Shown: piece after piece, positions 44,997 through 56,299 of the stretch
Numbering within the stretch: position 1 is the stretch's first letter
How the letters are laid out: the number at the start of each line of letters is the position of its first letter
DNA from: Lotus japonicus
Lineage: Eukaryota; Streptophyta; Magnoliopsida; Fabales; Fabaceae
Length of the DNA stretch: 64,000 bases
Direction of reading: 5' to 3'
NCBI RefSeq assembly: GCF_012489685.1
Contig: NC_080043.1
Coordinates: 62,303,920 to 62,367,919 of the forward strand
Position numbers and translations under genes: made by a program
Notes under the pieces: generated by a model
What the model saw: only the letters and a program-made list of their open reading frames with translations
Told to the model about the DNA's origin: nothing
The model's database searches: none

Positions 44997-47350
44997 ATGG
45001 CCAGAGTTCTAGCAACCGCCGCTAAGGCCCCTTCTAAGAAAGGTGGAAAGATACCACACTCCAAGGCGGAGATGGAAATCTTGAAGAAAAGATCTGAGAA
45101 GATTGCCCTGTACAGATCAGTACAAAACAAAGAGATCGGTGCTGTGAAAACTGAAAAGCTTGGTGACAATGCACTTGTTTCACCAAGATACTTAGACATG
45201 AGATGGATGGTCTCCCAGACCTTCTTCATCAAGACTGGGAGAGTGTGTACATTGTATCTCAAAGGGAAGTGTATGTGCCTTTGGTCAAGGAATTCTTTGA
45301 TTGCGCCGTGGTGAAAAACCGTGAGTTAATCAAGTCAAGGGCCTACAACAAAATCATTGAAGTCACACGGAAAGATGTCGCTGATGCTCTTGGTGTAAGT
45401 CTGGGTCAAGGCGAAAAGTACAATCCAAATCGGTGGTCAAGCACTGAAGACTACCGGTGCATTTGGAAGGATCAGGAAGAGCCTATAACAGTGGAAGTGA
45501 ACAACCTCAGAGAAGAACTCAAGTTCACGAATGCAGTCATTAGCAAGGTGGTCCTACCAAAAGATGGTGCAAGAGGGCACGTCAATGCCCATGCAAGATA
45601 TGCAATCTACAAAATCATGAAAAAGGTGAAGGTAAATCCTACTCACTTAATCTGGAATTATTTAATCAACTTTCTGGACATGGGAAAAGGATTTCTTCCT
45701 TTTGGATCACTGTTGACTGTCATTTTTGAGAAGAAAGGAATCACACAAGCCTTTCTGGATAACAAAGAGGAAAGGATAGAGGATGATATCACTTGGCCCA
45801 CTCCTATCAAGCTAGGAGATGTTGGCAAAATGAATCTTCAATATGATGATTCAGAAGTTCCAGTTGAATTTCTTACCAAGAAGAGAAGAGCTGAAAGAGA
45901 AAGAGAACAAGCAAACAAAGGTGTCAAACAGAAGGTGAAGACCTTGAAGGATTTGGATGCACAAGCAAGAACGGTTCCAAGAAAGAAAACTGTGAATCCT
46001 GCCTTGCGTATTGCACCGTTCCCTGAGGACGAGCCAGAACAGTCCAGGGAAGTGTCAAATGTACGCACCAAGGAACGTTCAATCAAGATCACTAAGGGCG
46101 GAGTTCCTGTACAGTCTGACTCAAATCCAGTTGCTTCCAGAACAAGATCTGGACAAGGGTCACCTGCCAGCAAGATCGCAAAACCCAAGAAGAAGAAGCT
46201 TCAGCGTTTGAGGAAGCAGTTCAATGATGAACCCACTGTACCTGTTCAGAAACTCAAATACAACAAACAGAAGACACTTGCAAATGAACCTGATAAACCC
46301 GAGAATGAAGAAGATTTTCTCATCCACTCCACCATTGCCAAAACTTTGGACATCAAATTTCCACACTTTGAGGTAAACGCTGAAATCTCAAATCAAGAAT
46401 TTGTTAATTCACTGTTTGATGATTCTTATGATCCTCACAAGACCTCACCTCCACCACACCACTCACCAAAACAACTCTCCCCTACTCCAAACCAAAAAGA
46501 CCTCACTGTGAATCCCACTGATCACAGTTCACCAAAATTTTCTCCTGTCACAGCTATGGATTCCTCTTATGAGGAACACATTGTTCAACAAAAAGAACCA
46601 AGATCCCAACTGTTCAATTTCTTTCCACTAACCTTGACAACACAAATTGACCTACCCTTTCAAAAGCCTCAACAAGGTTCCACACTTGAAAGCCCGACAA
46701 ATCATACCTCCAAGCCAGGCACTCTCTGCACTCTTTCTCAAGTGAGAAAGAGGCGTCTTCAGACGCTAGTGTCCTCTGCCATTAAACGCAGAAGCACTGC
46801 AGGAACGTCCAAGGCTTTTCAAGAAAAGTTGATCAAGAAGATTGAAAAATCACCAAACCGTTCCGTGTCCTTTTCATGGAAGAAACCTTCAGAAGTTGGC
46901 TACAAGTTTCACTTGGAGGCCAGCAAGGTACCGGACTGGGATGAATGGCAAGTTTGTGCCACTGAAGGATATGTTGGTACAATGTCCTACTCTCTCCTGA
47001 ACAGAGTCACTGCTTTAATCATTGTCTTGGGAAACTGGGTCTATGTCCTGCTGCCAAGGAATATTCCAGAAATTCTCCTGCGTCCAGAAAAACTTCACAT
47101 TATCAAAGGGAAAGGCAAGCTTCATGATGAAGGTGAATGTTCAGCTCCGCTGAACAATGCAAGTGCTGAAGAAGATCTCACTCTCTCTGATGCTGACAAT
47201 GATCAAGGGCATGATCAGGGGAACTTGGAGCAACCTCTGGAGGCTCAATTTGTTCACTGGAGCGACTTTGAAGATCACAAGAATCAGATTAACAACCTCT
47301 TCTATGATCTGGCTTCCAAGATTGACCTGCTCCTGAATCGTTTTGGCTAA
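44997..47350 (+). pseudogene. Sirevirus envelope-like protein with one frameshift
   Basis: The first part starts at the ATG at 44997 (MARVLATAAKAPSKKGG) and reads well to about 45235. The remaining protein continues in another frame to 47350. The total of 2354 nt is one base short of whole codons, which fits a single-base loss near 45225-45240. The region VYVPLVKEFFDCAVVKNRE to about ITWPTPIKLGDVG resembles the conserved domain of plant transposon envelope-like proteins (the 'putative plant transposon protein' family). The middle is Lys/Ser/Pro-rich and the C-terminus more ordered (WDEWQVCATEGYVG, NLFYDLASKIDLLLNRFG). I see no clear signal peptide, and a role in membrane fusion is unproven for this class. 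Confidence 0.6.
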
Positions 47351-47495
47351 TGGCCAATTTCTCTCCTTATCGTCCTATGTTGTTTAAATTTCTGAACAAT
47401 TTGCACTTTAATTTCTTGCAACTTCTATCTATCGTACTCTAATTCTCTTATAAATGCTAGATCATTTCTCAATGCATGTTTCTTTTTAATAATGC

Positions 47496-47760
47496 CAAAG
47501 GGGGAGAAGAGAGAAAGAGTTAGGATGAAGGATTTTAATTACGTGCTAAGTGCTATCAAACGTAATGCACTATCAATATTAGGGGGAGTACACTTAGAAT
47601 TTTAAGGGGGAGTACACTTAGAATTTTAATTCTCTTTCAAACTCTCAAGCTCAAAATTTTTTTTATTTTTATTTTTTGAAAATCTTATTAAACTCAGGGG
47701 GAGTTTATCATCTCAATTATCTCTTTCTATAAAAATTGTCATTATCAAAAAGGGGGAGAT
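47496..47760 (+). promoter_or_regulatory. Multiple polypurine tracts of the Sirevirus fragment
   Basis: GGGGGAG recurs five times: about 47500, 47582, 47606, 47697 and 47752. The last, AAAAAGGGGGAGAT, abuts the LTR start TGTTATG. Repeated polypurine tracts before the 3' LTR are a known Sirevirus trait. Confidence 0.75.
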
Positions 47761-49070
47761 TGTTATGTTCAAACGCATCATAACGTTTTTAAAATCTTAT
47801 TTTGATCATAACAATTTTATAAATAGAAGGCTCATTTAAAATTCATTCACTAACAATATCTTTTATTTCAGGAGAACATTGCCATATGAAATAGGCTACA
47901 ACGTTCTATCACTTACCAAGAAGGATTTTGTGACTATCGTACAATTTGACCGTTTAATGACACATCACTAGTCAGATTTGCCAAGCAATATTTTAAGCGC
48001 CAAAGAATCAATTTGATTTCAAGCAATTGTCCTACATTCATATCTAATGACAATAGTTTGAATCTCGTTCAAGTTGAATCAGATGAAGACAAGCTTGCTT
48101 TAGCAAAAGGCACGCTGACCAACGAGGAAAAAGGACAAGCCGTCAACTTCAAATTGCCAAATTGTCTCATATCTGAAAAGTAGCCCAAAGTCTACCACCA
48201 CCTACTAGCTGACAAACATCACCTTTTGAGCTAAAGGATAGACTTGCTTCAGAAGTAACATTTAATGAAGCCACCAACCAAGCCTTTGAATCAACGGTCC
48301 GATCTCACCTTACAACGACTATCTCAACGATTGGAAATAATCTCACAACGGCTACAACACTAGCAAGCGAGTATTTAAGCCACTCTTGAAGATCTGAAGA
48401 AAGAAGTATTAACTCTGAGAATTCAAACATTCAAGCATTCATTTCAAACTTCTCAACAGCATTCAAAGCTAAAGCAGAAATTCCCAAGTGTCAAACACAA
48501 GCCATAAATTCTGCCAAGTGAAAGAGAGCAACCTCGTACCTTAAAAGAGTCATACCTTTTATTCTCTTCTCACTTTTGTAGTAACTCTGAAGTGATCTCA
48601 ATAGTCAAATCTGAATCCAAACACTTAGAGTTGCAGTGCCAAAAAGTCTCTACCCTCACTCTTGAAAGAAGAGAAACCTTGTAGAGTGTAATAAATCTTT
48701 GTAAGATTTAGGAGAAGTCCTGTAAAATACTTATAGGAGCAATCCTGCAGAATACTTGGAGAAGTCCGTGATAATACTTGGAGAAGTCCTGGCTAATACT
48801 TGTATTGGAGACGTCCTTGATACTTGCTAGTGAAATCTTGGTGGTGGCCAAGTACTGGACGTAGCCCAATCGTTTAGGGTGAACCAGTATAAATCTCTGT
48901 GTGCTGATCGTTCTGTCCTTTCATTCATTTCCGCTGCACTGAACAGTTTGTGAAAATTTATACTTGAACGTTTTTCTTAAGAACTAATATTCTTTTCATA
49001 AAACTAAGTCTTAAAAAGCAATTTTCAAGAACACAATTCAAACCCCCATTTCTTGTGTTACTTTATTGCA
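47761..49070 (+). repeat. 3' LTR of the Sirevirus fragment (~1310 bp)
   Basis: It starts TGTTATGTTC directly after the last polypurine tract and probably ends ...TTTATTGCA, just before the tandem repeat array at 49076. The right edge is inferred from TG...CA and from where the array begins. TATAAATAG at 47818 and GTATTTAAGCC near 48368 are both possible promoter boxes; the second is better placed. Confidence 0.65.
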
Positions 49071-49075
49071 TCTCA

Positions 49076-52000
49076 AGCTCAATCATGACCGGGTTAGAAA
49101 CTAAAAAGTACATGCGTGCCTTGCTCCTTCATCCTGCCAGCTCTCTGACCTTGCACACATAGTGCACGCACAGGCTTGCACACATAGTGCACACCGTGCA
49201 CACCTCGCTGGGAGAATCTTTCAAGACCCATACATAGTAGTTTAGAGTTCCTTGAAACTCAACAAAGTAACAACATCAAATATGTGGAAAAAAAGGGAAA
49301 ATGTTCTGAAATCCTGCTTTTATTATTGTTCATAGTTCACTACAGATTTTGATAGAGGGAAAGTGAAACTTGAACAATTACATTACTAGCAGGTGACCTA
49401 TGGTAGACTAGTGACTCCATTCTGCTGATCGAGAGTAGCATAAAGGACAAATCCTTTGGTCTCTGGTAAGCCAAATAGTGTCAAGTTTAAGCATAACAAT
49501 ACAACTCCAAACACACCATAAGAGAACACACGGTTCAGTCTGCTTATCGTTTGCTTCAAGCACCTACGTTGGGGGTGATGATTCGGTTTTCAGTTTAATT
49601 TGGGTTCCTGCGGCGCCCTCAAACATTTGTGTTTTTTTGGAGGATGGTCTTGGGTCGGCTGCTAACAAAAACCCCCTACTTGATTCGTTGTAGAATCCTG
49701 AAAGCCTCATGGTCATGGAACTATCCGGCGTTCATGACAATCATTTCCGATTTGGGATTTGAGTGTGCCAGCTCAATCATGACCGGGTTAGACACTAAAA
49801 CGTACATGCGTGCCTTGCTCCTTCATCCTGCCAGCTCTCTGACCTTGCACACATAGTGCACGCACAGGCTTGCACACATAGTGCACACCGTGCACACCTC
49901 GCTGGGAGAATCTTTCAAGACCCATACATAGTAGTTTAGAGTTCCTTGAAACTCAAGAAAGTAACAACATCAAATATGTGGAAAAAAAAGGAAAAATGTT
50001 CTGAAATCCTGCTTTTATTATTGTTCATAGTACACTACAGAATTTGATAGAGGGAAAGTGAAACTTGAACAATTACATTACTACCAGGTGACCTATGTTA
50101 GACTAGTGACTCCCTTCTGCTGAGCGAGAGTACCACAAAGGACAATTCCTTTGGTCTCTGGTAAGCCAAATAGTGTCAAGTTTAAGCATAACAGTACAAC
50201 TCCAAACACACCATAAGAGAATACACGGTTCAGTCTGCTTATCGTTTGCTTCAAGCACCTACGTTGGGGGTGATGATTCGGTTTTCAGTTTAATTTGGGT
50301 TCCTGGGGCTCCCTCAAACATTTGTGATTTTTTTGGAGGATGGCGTTGGGTCGGCTGCTAACAAAAACCCCCTTACTTGATTCTTGCAGAATCCTGAAAG
50401 CCTCATGGTAATGGAACTATCCGGCGTGCATGACAATCATTTCCGATTCAGGACTTGAGTGTGCCAACTCAATCATGACCGGGTTAGAAACTAAAAAGTA
50501 CATGCGTGCCTTGCTCCTTCATCCTGCCAGCTCTCTGACCTTGCACACATAGTGCACACACAGGCTTGCACACATAGTGCACACCGTGCACACCTCGCTG
50601 GGATAATCTTTTAAGACCCATACATAATAGTTTAGAGTTCCTTGAAACTCAACAAAGTAAAAACATCAAATATGTGGAAAAAAAGGGAAAATGTTCTGAA
50701 ATCCTGCTTTTATTATTGTTCATAGTACACTACAGAATTTGATAGAGGGAAAGTGAAACTTGAACAATTACATTACTAGCAGGTGACCTATGTTAGACTA
50801 GTGACTCCCTTCTGCTGAGCGAGAGTACCACAAAGGACAATTCCTTTGGTCTCTGGTAAGCCAAATAGTGTCAAGTTTAAGCATAACAGTACAACTCCAA
50901 ACACACCATAAGAGAATACACGGTTCAGTCTGCTTATCGTTTGCTTCAAGCACCTACGTTGGGGGTGATGATTCGGTTTTCAGTTTAATTTGGGTTCCTG
51001 GGGCTCCCTCAAACATTTGTGATTTTTTTGGAGGATGACGTTGGGTCGGCTGCTAACAAAAACCCCCTTACTTGATTCTTGCAGAATCCTGAAAGCCTCA
51101 TGGTAATGGAACTATCCGGCGTGCATGACAATCATTTCCGATTCAGGACTTGAGTGTGCCAACTCAATCATGACCGGGTTAGAAACTACAAAGTACATGC
51201 GTGCCTTGCTCCTTCATCCTGCCAGCTCTCTGACCTTGCACACATAGTGCACACACAGGCTTGCACACATAGTGCACACCGTGCACACCTCGCTGGGATA
51301 ATCTTTTAAGACCCATACATAATAGTTTAGAGTTCCTTGAAACTCAACAAAGTAAAAACATCAAATATGTGGAAAAAAAGGGAAAATGTTCTGAAATCCT
51401 GCTTTTATTATTGTTCATAGTACACTACAGAATTTGATAGAGGGAAAGTGAAACTTGAACAATTACATTACTAGCAGGTGACCTATGTTAGACTAGTGAC
51501 TCCCTTCTGCTGAGCGAGAGTACCACAAAGGACAATTCCTTTGGTCTCTGGTAAGCCAAATAGTGTCAAGTTTAAGCATAACAGTACAACTCCAAACACA
51601 CCATAAGAGAATACACGGTTCAGTCTGCTTATCGTTTGCTTCAAGCACCTACGTTGGGGGTGATGATTCGGTTTTCAGTTTAATTTGGGTTCCTGGGGCT
51701 CCCTCAAACATTTGTGATTTTTTTGGAGGATGACGTTGGGTCGGCTGCTAACAAAAACCCCCTTACTTGATTCTTGCAGAATCCTGAAAGCCTCATGGTA
51801 ATGGAACTATCCGGCGTGCATGACAATCATTTCCGATTCAGGACTTGAGTGTGCCAACTCAATCATGACCGGGTTAGAAACTAAAAAGTACATGCGTGCC
51901 TTGCTCCTTCATCCTGCCAGCTCTCTGACCTTGCACACATAGTGCACACACAGGCTTGCACACATAGTGCACACCGTGCACACCTCGCTGGGACAATCTT

Positions 52001-52554
52001 TTAAGACCCATACATAATAGTTTAGAGTTCCTTGAAATTCAACAAAGTAAAAACATCAAATATGTGGAAAAAAAGGGAAAATGTTCTGAAATCCTGCTTT
52101 TATTATTGTTCATAGTACACTACAGAATTTGATAGAGGGAAAGTGAAACTTGAACAATTACATTACTAGCAGGTGACCTATGGTAGACTAGTGACTCCCT
52201 TCTGCTGAGCGAGAGTACCACAAAGGACAATTCCTTTGGTCTCTGGTAAGCCAAATAGTGTCAAGTTTAAGCATAACAGTACAACTCCAAACACACCATA
52301 AGAGAATACACGGTTCAGTCTGCTTATCGTTTGCTTCAAGCACCTACGTTGGGGGTGATGATTCGGTTTTCAGTTTAATTTGGGTTCCTGCGGCTCCCTC
52401 AAACATTTGTGATTTTTTTGGAGGATGGTGTTGGGTCGGCTGCTAACAAAAACCCCCTACTTGATTCGTTGTAGAATCCGGAAAGCCTCATGGTCATGGA
52501 ACTATCCGGCGTTCATGACAATCATTTCCGATTCGGGACTTGAGTGTGCCAGCT
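49076..52554. repeat. ~695-bp tandem repeat array, first part (5 units)
   Basis: The marker AATCATGACCGGGTTAG occurs at 49081, 49775, 50471, 51166 and 51861: spacings 694, 696, 695 and 695. Units 3 and 4 look almost identical; unit 1 is the most different. Each unit holds a doubled CTTGCACACATAGTGCAC motif and GTGCACACCGTGCAC. The 60-75 codon frames inside are not conserved in length and I do not call them genes. A young Sirevirus interrupts the fifth unit at 52554. Confidence 0.9.
52550..52554. repeat. Target-site duplication, left (CAGCT) of Sirevirus
   Basis: CAGCT directly precedes the LTR and recurs at 62081-62085. With one copy removed, the 695-bp array continues in phase. Confidence 0.95.
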
Positions 52555-53429
52555 TGTAAATCAGGTTCCCTTTGATACGATTGTCCTACACGATGCTGGG
52601 ACAAGAGGTTCGACAATCGCTTAACAATAAACAGAACTTAACAACAAAACAATAACACTCAGAAGTTGTTAACCCAGTTCAGTGAAAACTTTCACCTACG
52701 TCTGGAGGGTTTGCACCCAAAGAAAGGAAATCCACTATCTCAAGATTCAGGAATTACAGACACTCATGAACACCTCAGTTCATAGTTCACTTCCTAATCT
52801 ACCCAGTGTATTTCTACTTAGAATCTCAACCTAAGTATGAGAGCCCCTCTCACTTTCTCTCAATCACTGCCACAGTGATTGGTAAACACAATGAACAATC
52901 AGAGTTTGAATGTAATCAAACAACACAGAACCCTTCTTTGCTTTATAGAATCAGTGAGCAAAGAGGATTCACAAATAACAAAGAACGAAGCACACTAACA
53001 AATCCTAAAACACACGATCTCTCACTATCAGCTTCAGTAGTCTTCACGTTTTAGGTCTTCATCCTTTTATAGACTTCAGCAGCGGTAGCATGGGCTTTAG
53101 GGTTAGCACGGGCTGAAGAAACAGATTCCAATAACAGCAATTTGAAAACGCAATCTTGATAGATTCGGTTTCTTACTGCACAAGTAAAGATAGAAATCAA
53201 TCTTTTAACAAAGATTGTTTCAACAAATAACAACCCAACAACTAAAACCCTTCTGAGATAGTTACTTGCTCCTCAAGTAACTCAAAACATATCTTCAACA
53301 AATCTTCAGAAGGCCCATAACAGAAACACAAGCTGAGGACTGATGTCCTAGCCTCACGAGGTCAGATGCCACGACATCTGCTTCGACAATCAGTTGTTTT
53401 GACAAAATGCAAGGCAACATGTTCCAACA
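52555..53429 (-). repeat. 3' LTR of complete Sirevirus (875 bp)
   Basis: Minus-strand edges TGTTGGAACATG...CTGATTTACA. It differs from the 5' LTR at three positions: A/G near 53036, A/C near 53240 and A/G near 53373. Small + frames inside are not genes. Confidence 0.95.
53063..53071 (-). promoter_or_regulatory. TATA box in 3' LTR of Sirevirus
   Basis: Minus strand TATAAAAGG, about 360 bp inside the LTR. Confidence 0.6.
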
Positions 53430-54220
53430 ATCTCCCCCTTTGTCAAATTTTGTCTAAAACAACTCACAATCAGAGAGGATAAAAAACTAGAGAGACAATT
53501 CTCCCCCTTAGTCAGAGCTCCCCCTCAAACTGATGCATCTACACAACCAACTACCATACTTCAGAAGACATAGTCGGAACAACCACTTAGCAGCACAAAC
53601 ACAAAACCAAAGGTACAATCAGCCTTAGCACATGATGACACCAAAATAGATTAGCTTGAACATCATCGTATCAGAAATACTACCATCTGAAGCTGGCAGC
53701 ACATACCCAGAAGTACAGCTAACAGAAATACTGCTCATCAGAAGCACCGTCAGAAATACCGCTCATCAGAAGTAACATTTCAGAAAACAAACATAGCCAT
53801 CGTCTTGAACTTGTCTTCAGACCAGAGCTAACACTATCAGAACACACATAGCACAGTAGAAACAGAAGCAACTTCACCTAACTTCTGAGAACATGAACAT
53901 CTGAACCAAAACAAACTTCTGGAGGGTTGTAATCTGCGAACATCTGAACAGAACCAACTTCCACTAACTTCTGAACATAAACAACTTCTGAACCACAAAC
54001 TTCTGAACATAAACAACTTCTGAACCACAAACTTCTGAAAATAAACAACTTCTGAACTACAAACTTCTGAAAATAAACAACTTCTGAACCACAAACTTCT
54101 GAAAACTCAAACATCTGAAAACACTGTTCACACACTTCTGAAACTTCAAAAACAGCTGAAAACATCTGTCACTTAAACATCTGAACAAAACACATGCATA
54201 CTAGCAACTACTCCCCCTTT
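53430..54220 (-). promoter_or_regulatory. Multiple polypurine tracts and spacer before the 3' LTR
   Basis: On the minus strand GGGGGAG recurs near 54212, 53520, 53504 and 53433. The last, AAAGGGGGAGAT, abuts the LTR start. The rest is non-coding and holds a 32-bp minisatellite at 53968-54110. Confidence 0.75.
53968..54110. repeat. 32-bp minisatellite, ~4.5 units
   Basis: Units start at 53968, 54000, 54032, 54064 and 54096, each CTTCTGAACATAAACAA or a near variant followed by CTTCTGAACCACAAA. The unit itself is a doubled CTTCTGAA motif. It lies in the env-LTR spacer of the Sirevirus. Confidence 0.9.
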
Positions 54221-54269
54221 TTAGCACAAATTTGCAAAGGGTGCACGAATACAGCAGAAACAAAACAAA

Positions 54270-56062
54270 CTAGTCTTCAGAACTGGAGTCCTTTCCTGCA
54301 CTACACTCTTCAGATCCTTCCTCCTCTTCATTACTCACATTCGGAGCAGCAGCACGGTGTTCACCATCTTGACGTTCTTCTTCCTGTAGCTTGAGTAGCA
54401 ACGCATCAACTCTGAGCTTCCTGGCAGTGCTCACCCTGATTGTCTCCTGCAAGGCCTTGGAAACCTCCAGTAATTCAGCAATGATGGCCTTAGTGTCAGA
54501 TTCAGTCACAGGAGGAGCAGATGTCCTGCTGGTTGGTAAGGCAATGTCTAGAACATGTGACTCCATAAACAAACGGTGATCCAAAGTGATTGGAACTCCA
54601 CGAGACATAGCCACATCATCTGCCCTCAGAATCTGAGGATGTTGCTTTAAGATTATCTCAGTAAGAAGTGAAGGAAATGAAACAGGCAGCTTCACAGCAC
54701 AAGTATCAGCATGCTTCAATGTCTGCTCAAACACAAAAGTTCCAAAGTCAAAAGCCATAGACTTGCCAATCCTATAGATCAATTTGGCAAGCGTTGCAGA
54801 AACACCAGAAGTATGTTGAGTAGGAACCCAATTCACAGCACCAATCCGGTTAAGAATAGCATACTTCACACTCAGATTTCCAGAAGACAACAACTTTTGC
54901 TGGGCCACTTCTTCACATTACCTGCAGTAAGCTCCTTGGCAACATCATCCATGGACACTTCTTCATCAACAAATTCAATAGCACTTCTTCCAAGTGCTTG
55001 ATTGATCACAGCAGGTGAAAACAATACACATTCAGCCCGTACATAGACGTTTCTGAACTCTGCACTATCAGGAAGTCCCACATCAACAGAGAGATTCACC
55101 AGGAACTCTCTCACAAGCTTCTCATAGCATCTTCCAACATTCTGTATAGTCTTCATCAGACCTGCTTTCTCAATAAGTGCAATAACATCTCTGCACTCAA
55201 GAACATCTGAACCAACTTCCCTTTCCTTGGCCATTCTCCTCTTGCAAACAAACTTCCACTTCTGAACATTCTCTTCTAAGTGGAAAGACACTCTATCAAT
55301 AGGAACAGCAGGAACATTCTGAGGAATACGCTTACCAGAAAATTTCTTTTTATCAGAAGATCGAATGTCCTGAACACCGACTTCAACATCTGACTCAGAG
55401 TCTTCAACTTCAACTGGAAGGTTCCTCTTCTTCTTCTCAGTGGCAGCCTTTGCTTCCTTTTGCTTTCCCTTACTCTTCACACTGGCCTGTCTGGATTTCT
55501 TTGATGGAGTAGGAGTGACTTCAGGAGAAGTAATCCTTCTTTTCTTCTTCATCCTCGCAGCAACACTATCAGCAAAAGTCTCAGTCAGAGGAACATCATC
55601 AGAAGCATCATCAGAGATGTTCTGAACAGAGGCTGGATCAGAATCCTTCAAAGAGGATGAAACAGAGATATTAGGCGTGGTAGCATCGCCTGAATTTTCA
55701 TGAGAAGTGGAATCCTTTCCAGGAGTTTCTTGAGCAGGACTTTCCTTAGACCCAGTTGCCTCAACATCAGCCACAACATCAGGCACAACATCAGGAGGCG
55801 ATTTCACTGGAGAATCTTCATCATAGATTTCTTCTTCGTCAGGAACATCCTCAAGGATAGAAACATTTGGGGCTTTGCTATTCTTGACCTGTGATTTGTA
55901 GACCTTACACGTTGGGTTTCTTGATCGCATCTTCTTGGGAACTTTCTTGGACACAGAAGATGGTTGAGAAGAATCACTCTTCAAACCCATACACTTGACT
56001 CCTTTAGCAGTTCTTTCAATCTTGGCCTTGACAGATTCCTTCTTTCCTGAACTTTGAGACAT
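54270..56062 (-). pseudogene. Sirevirus envelope-like protein with one frameshift
   Basis: Probable start ATG at 56062 (MSQSSGKKESVKAK). The first frame runs to 54872; the matching C-terminal part reads in another frame from about 54908 to 54270. The total of 1793 nt is one base short of whole codons, so a one-base loss near 54895-54908 is likely. The N-terminal third is Ser/Lys/acidic and low in complexity. The middle (VPIDRVSFHLEENVQKWKF to LGRSAIEFVDEEVS) is the conserved envelope-like region of Sireviruses; the C-terminus has an amphipathic stretch (ELLEVSKALQETIRVS) and an acidic end. It lies about 240 bp downstream of pol. No confident membrane segment is seen, so the name is positional. 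Confidence 0.7.
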
Positions 56063-56299
56063 GATGAATCGAGAGCAAATACAAACAGAGTACAGACTGA
56101 TGGAATAAAACTGCAAATAAGAGATGATATGGCCGGAAGAAGATAGATGCACAAGCGGTTGAGAGAACACAATTTGCCCGTTGGAGGTAGTTATAGGATA
56201 AGTGAACCATGAAGAAACTTTCTCCCTGCTGATGTCACAACGGCAGTTAATGATGAACAAAAATAAACTAGCCGTTAACACACATGGACACGCTAATTG

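Larger units (their letters stand above)
44537..49070 (+). mobile_element. Sirevirus (Ty1/copia) 3' fragment, plus strand
   Basis: An envelope-like gene (44997-47350), a run of polypurine tracts (47496-47760) and a 3' LTR (47761-49070) in the Sirevirus order. Gag, protease, integrase and RT are missing; the fragment starts at the EPRV joint. The stretch 44537-44996 has no ORF I recognise and fits the pol-env spacer. Its LTR (TGTTATGTTC...) is unlike that of the complete Sirevirus at 52555-62080, so this is a different family. Confidence 0.7.

Noticed and set aside
50173..50361. 62- to 75-codon frames repeated in the 695-bp units
   Set aside because: They change length and frame between units and have no recognisable composition or domain. 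Chance frames in a tandem repeat.
54270..56062. Host gene encoding a Lys/Ser-rich nuclear-type protein
   Set aside because: It lies between Sirevirus RT/RNase H and the 3' LTR on the same strand and has the conserved envelope-like region, so it belongs to the element.
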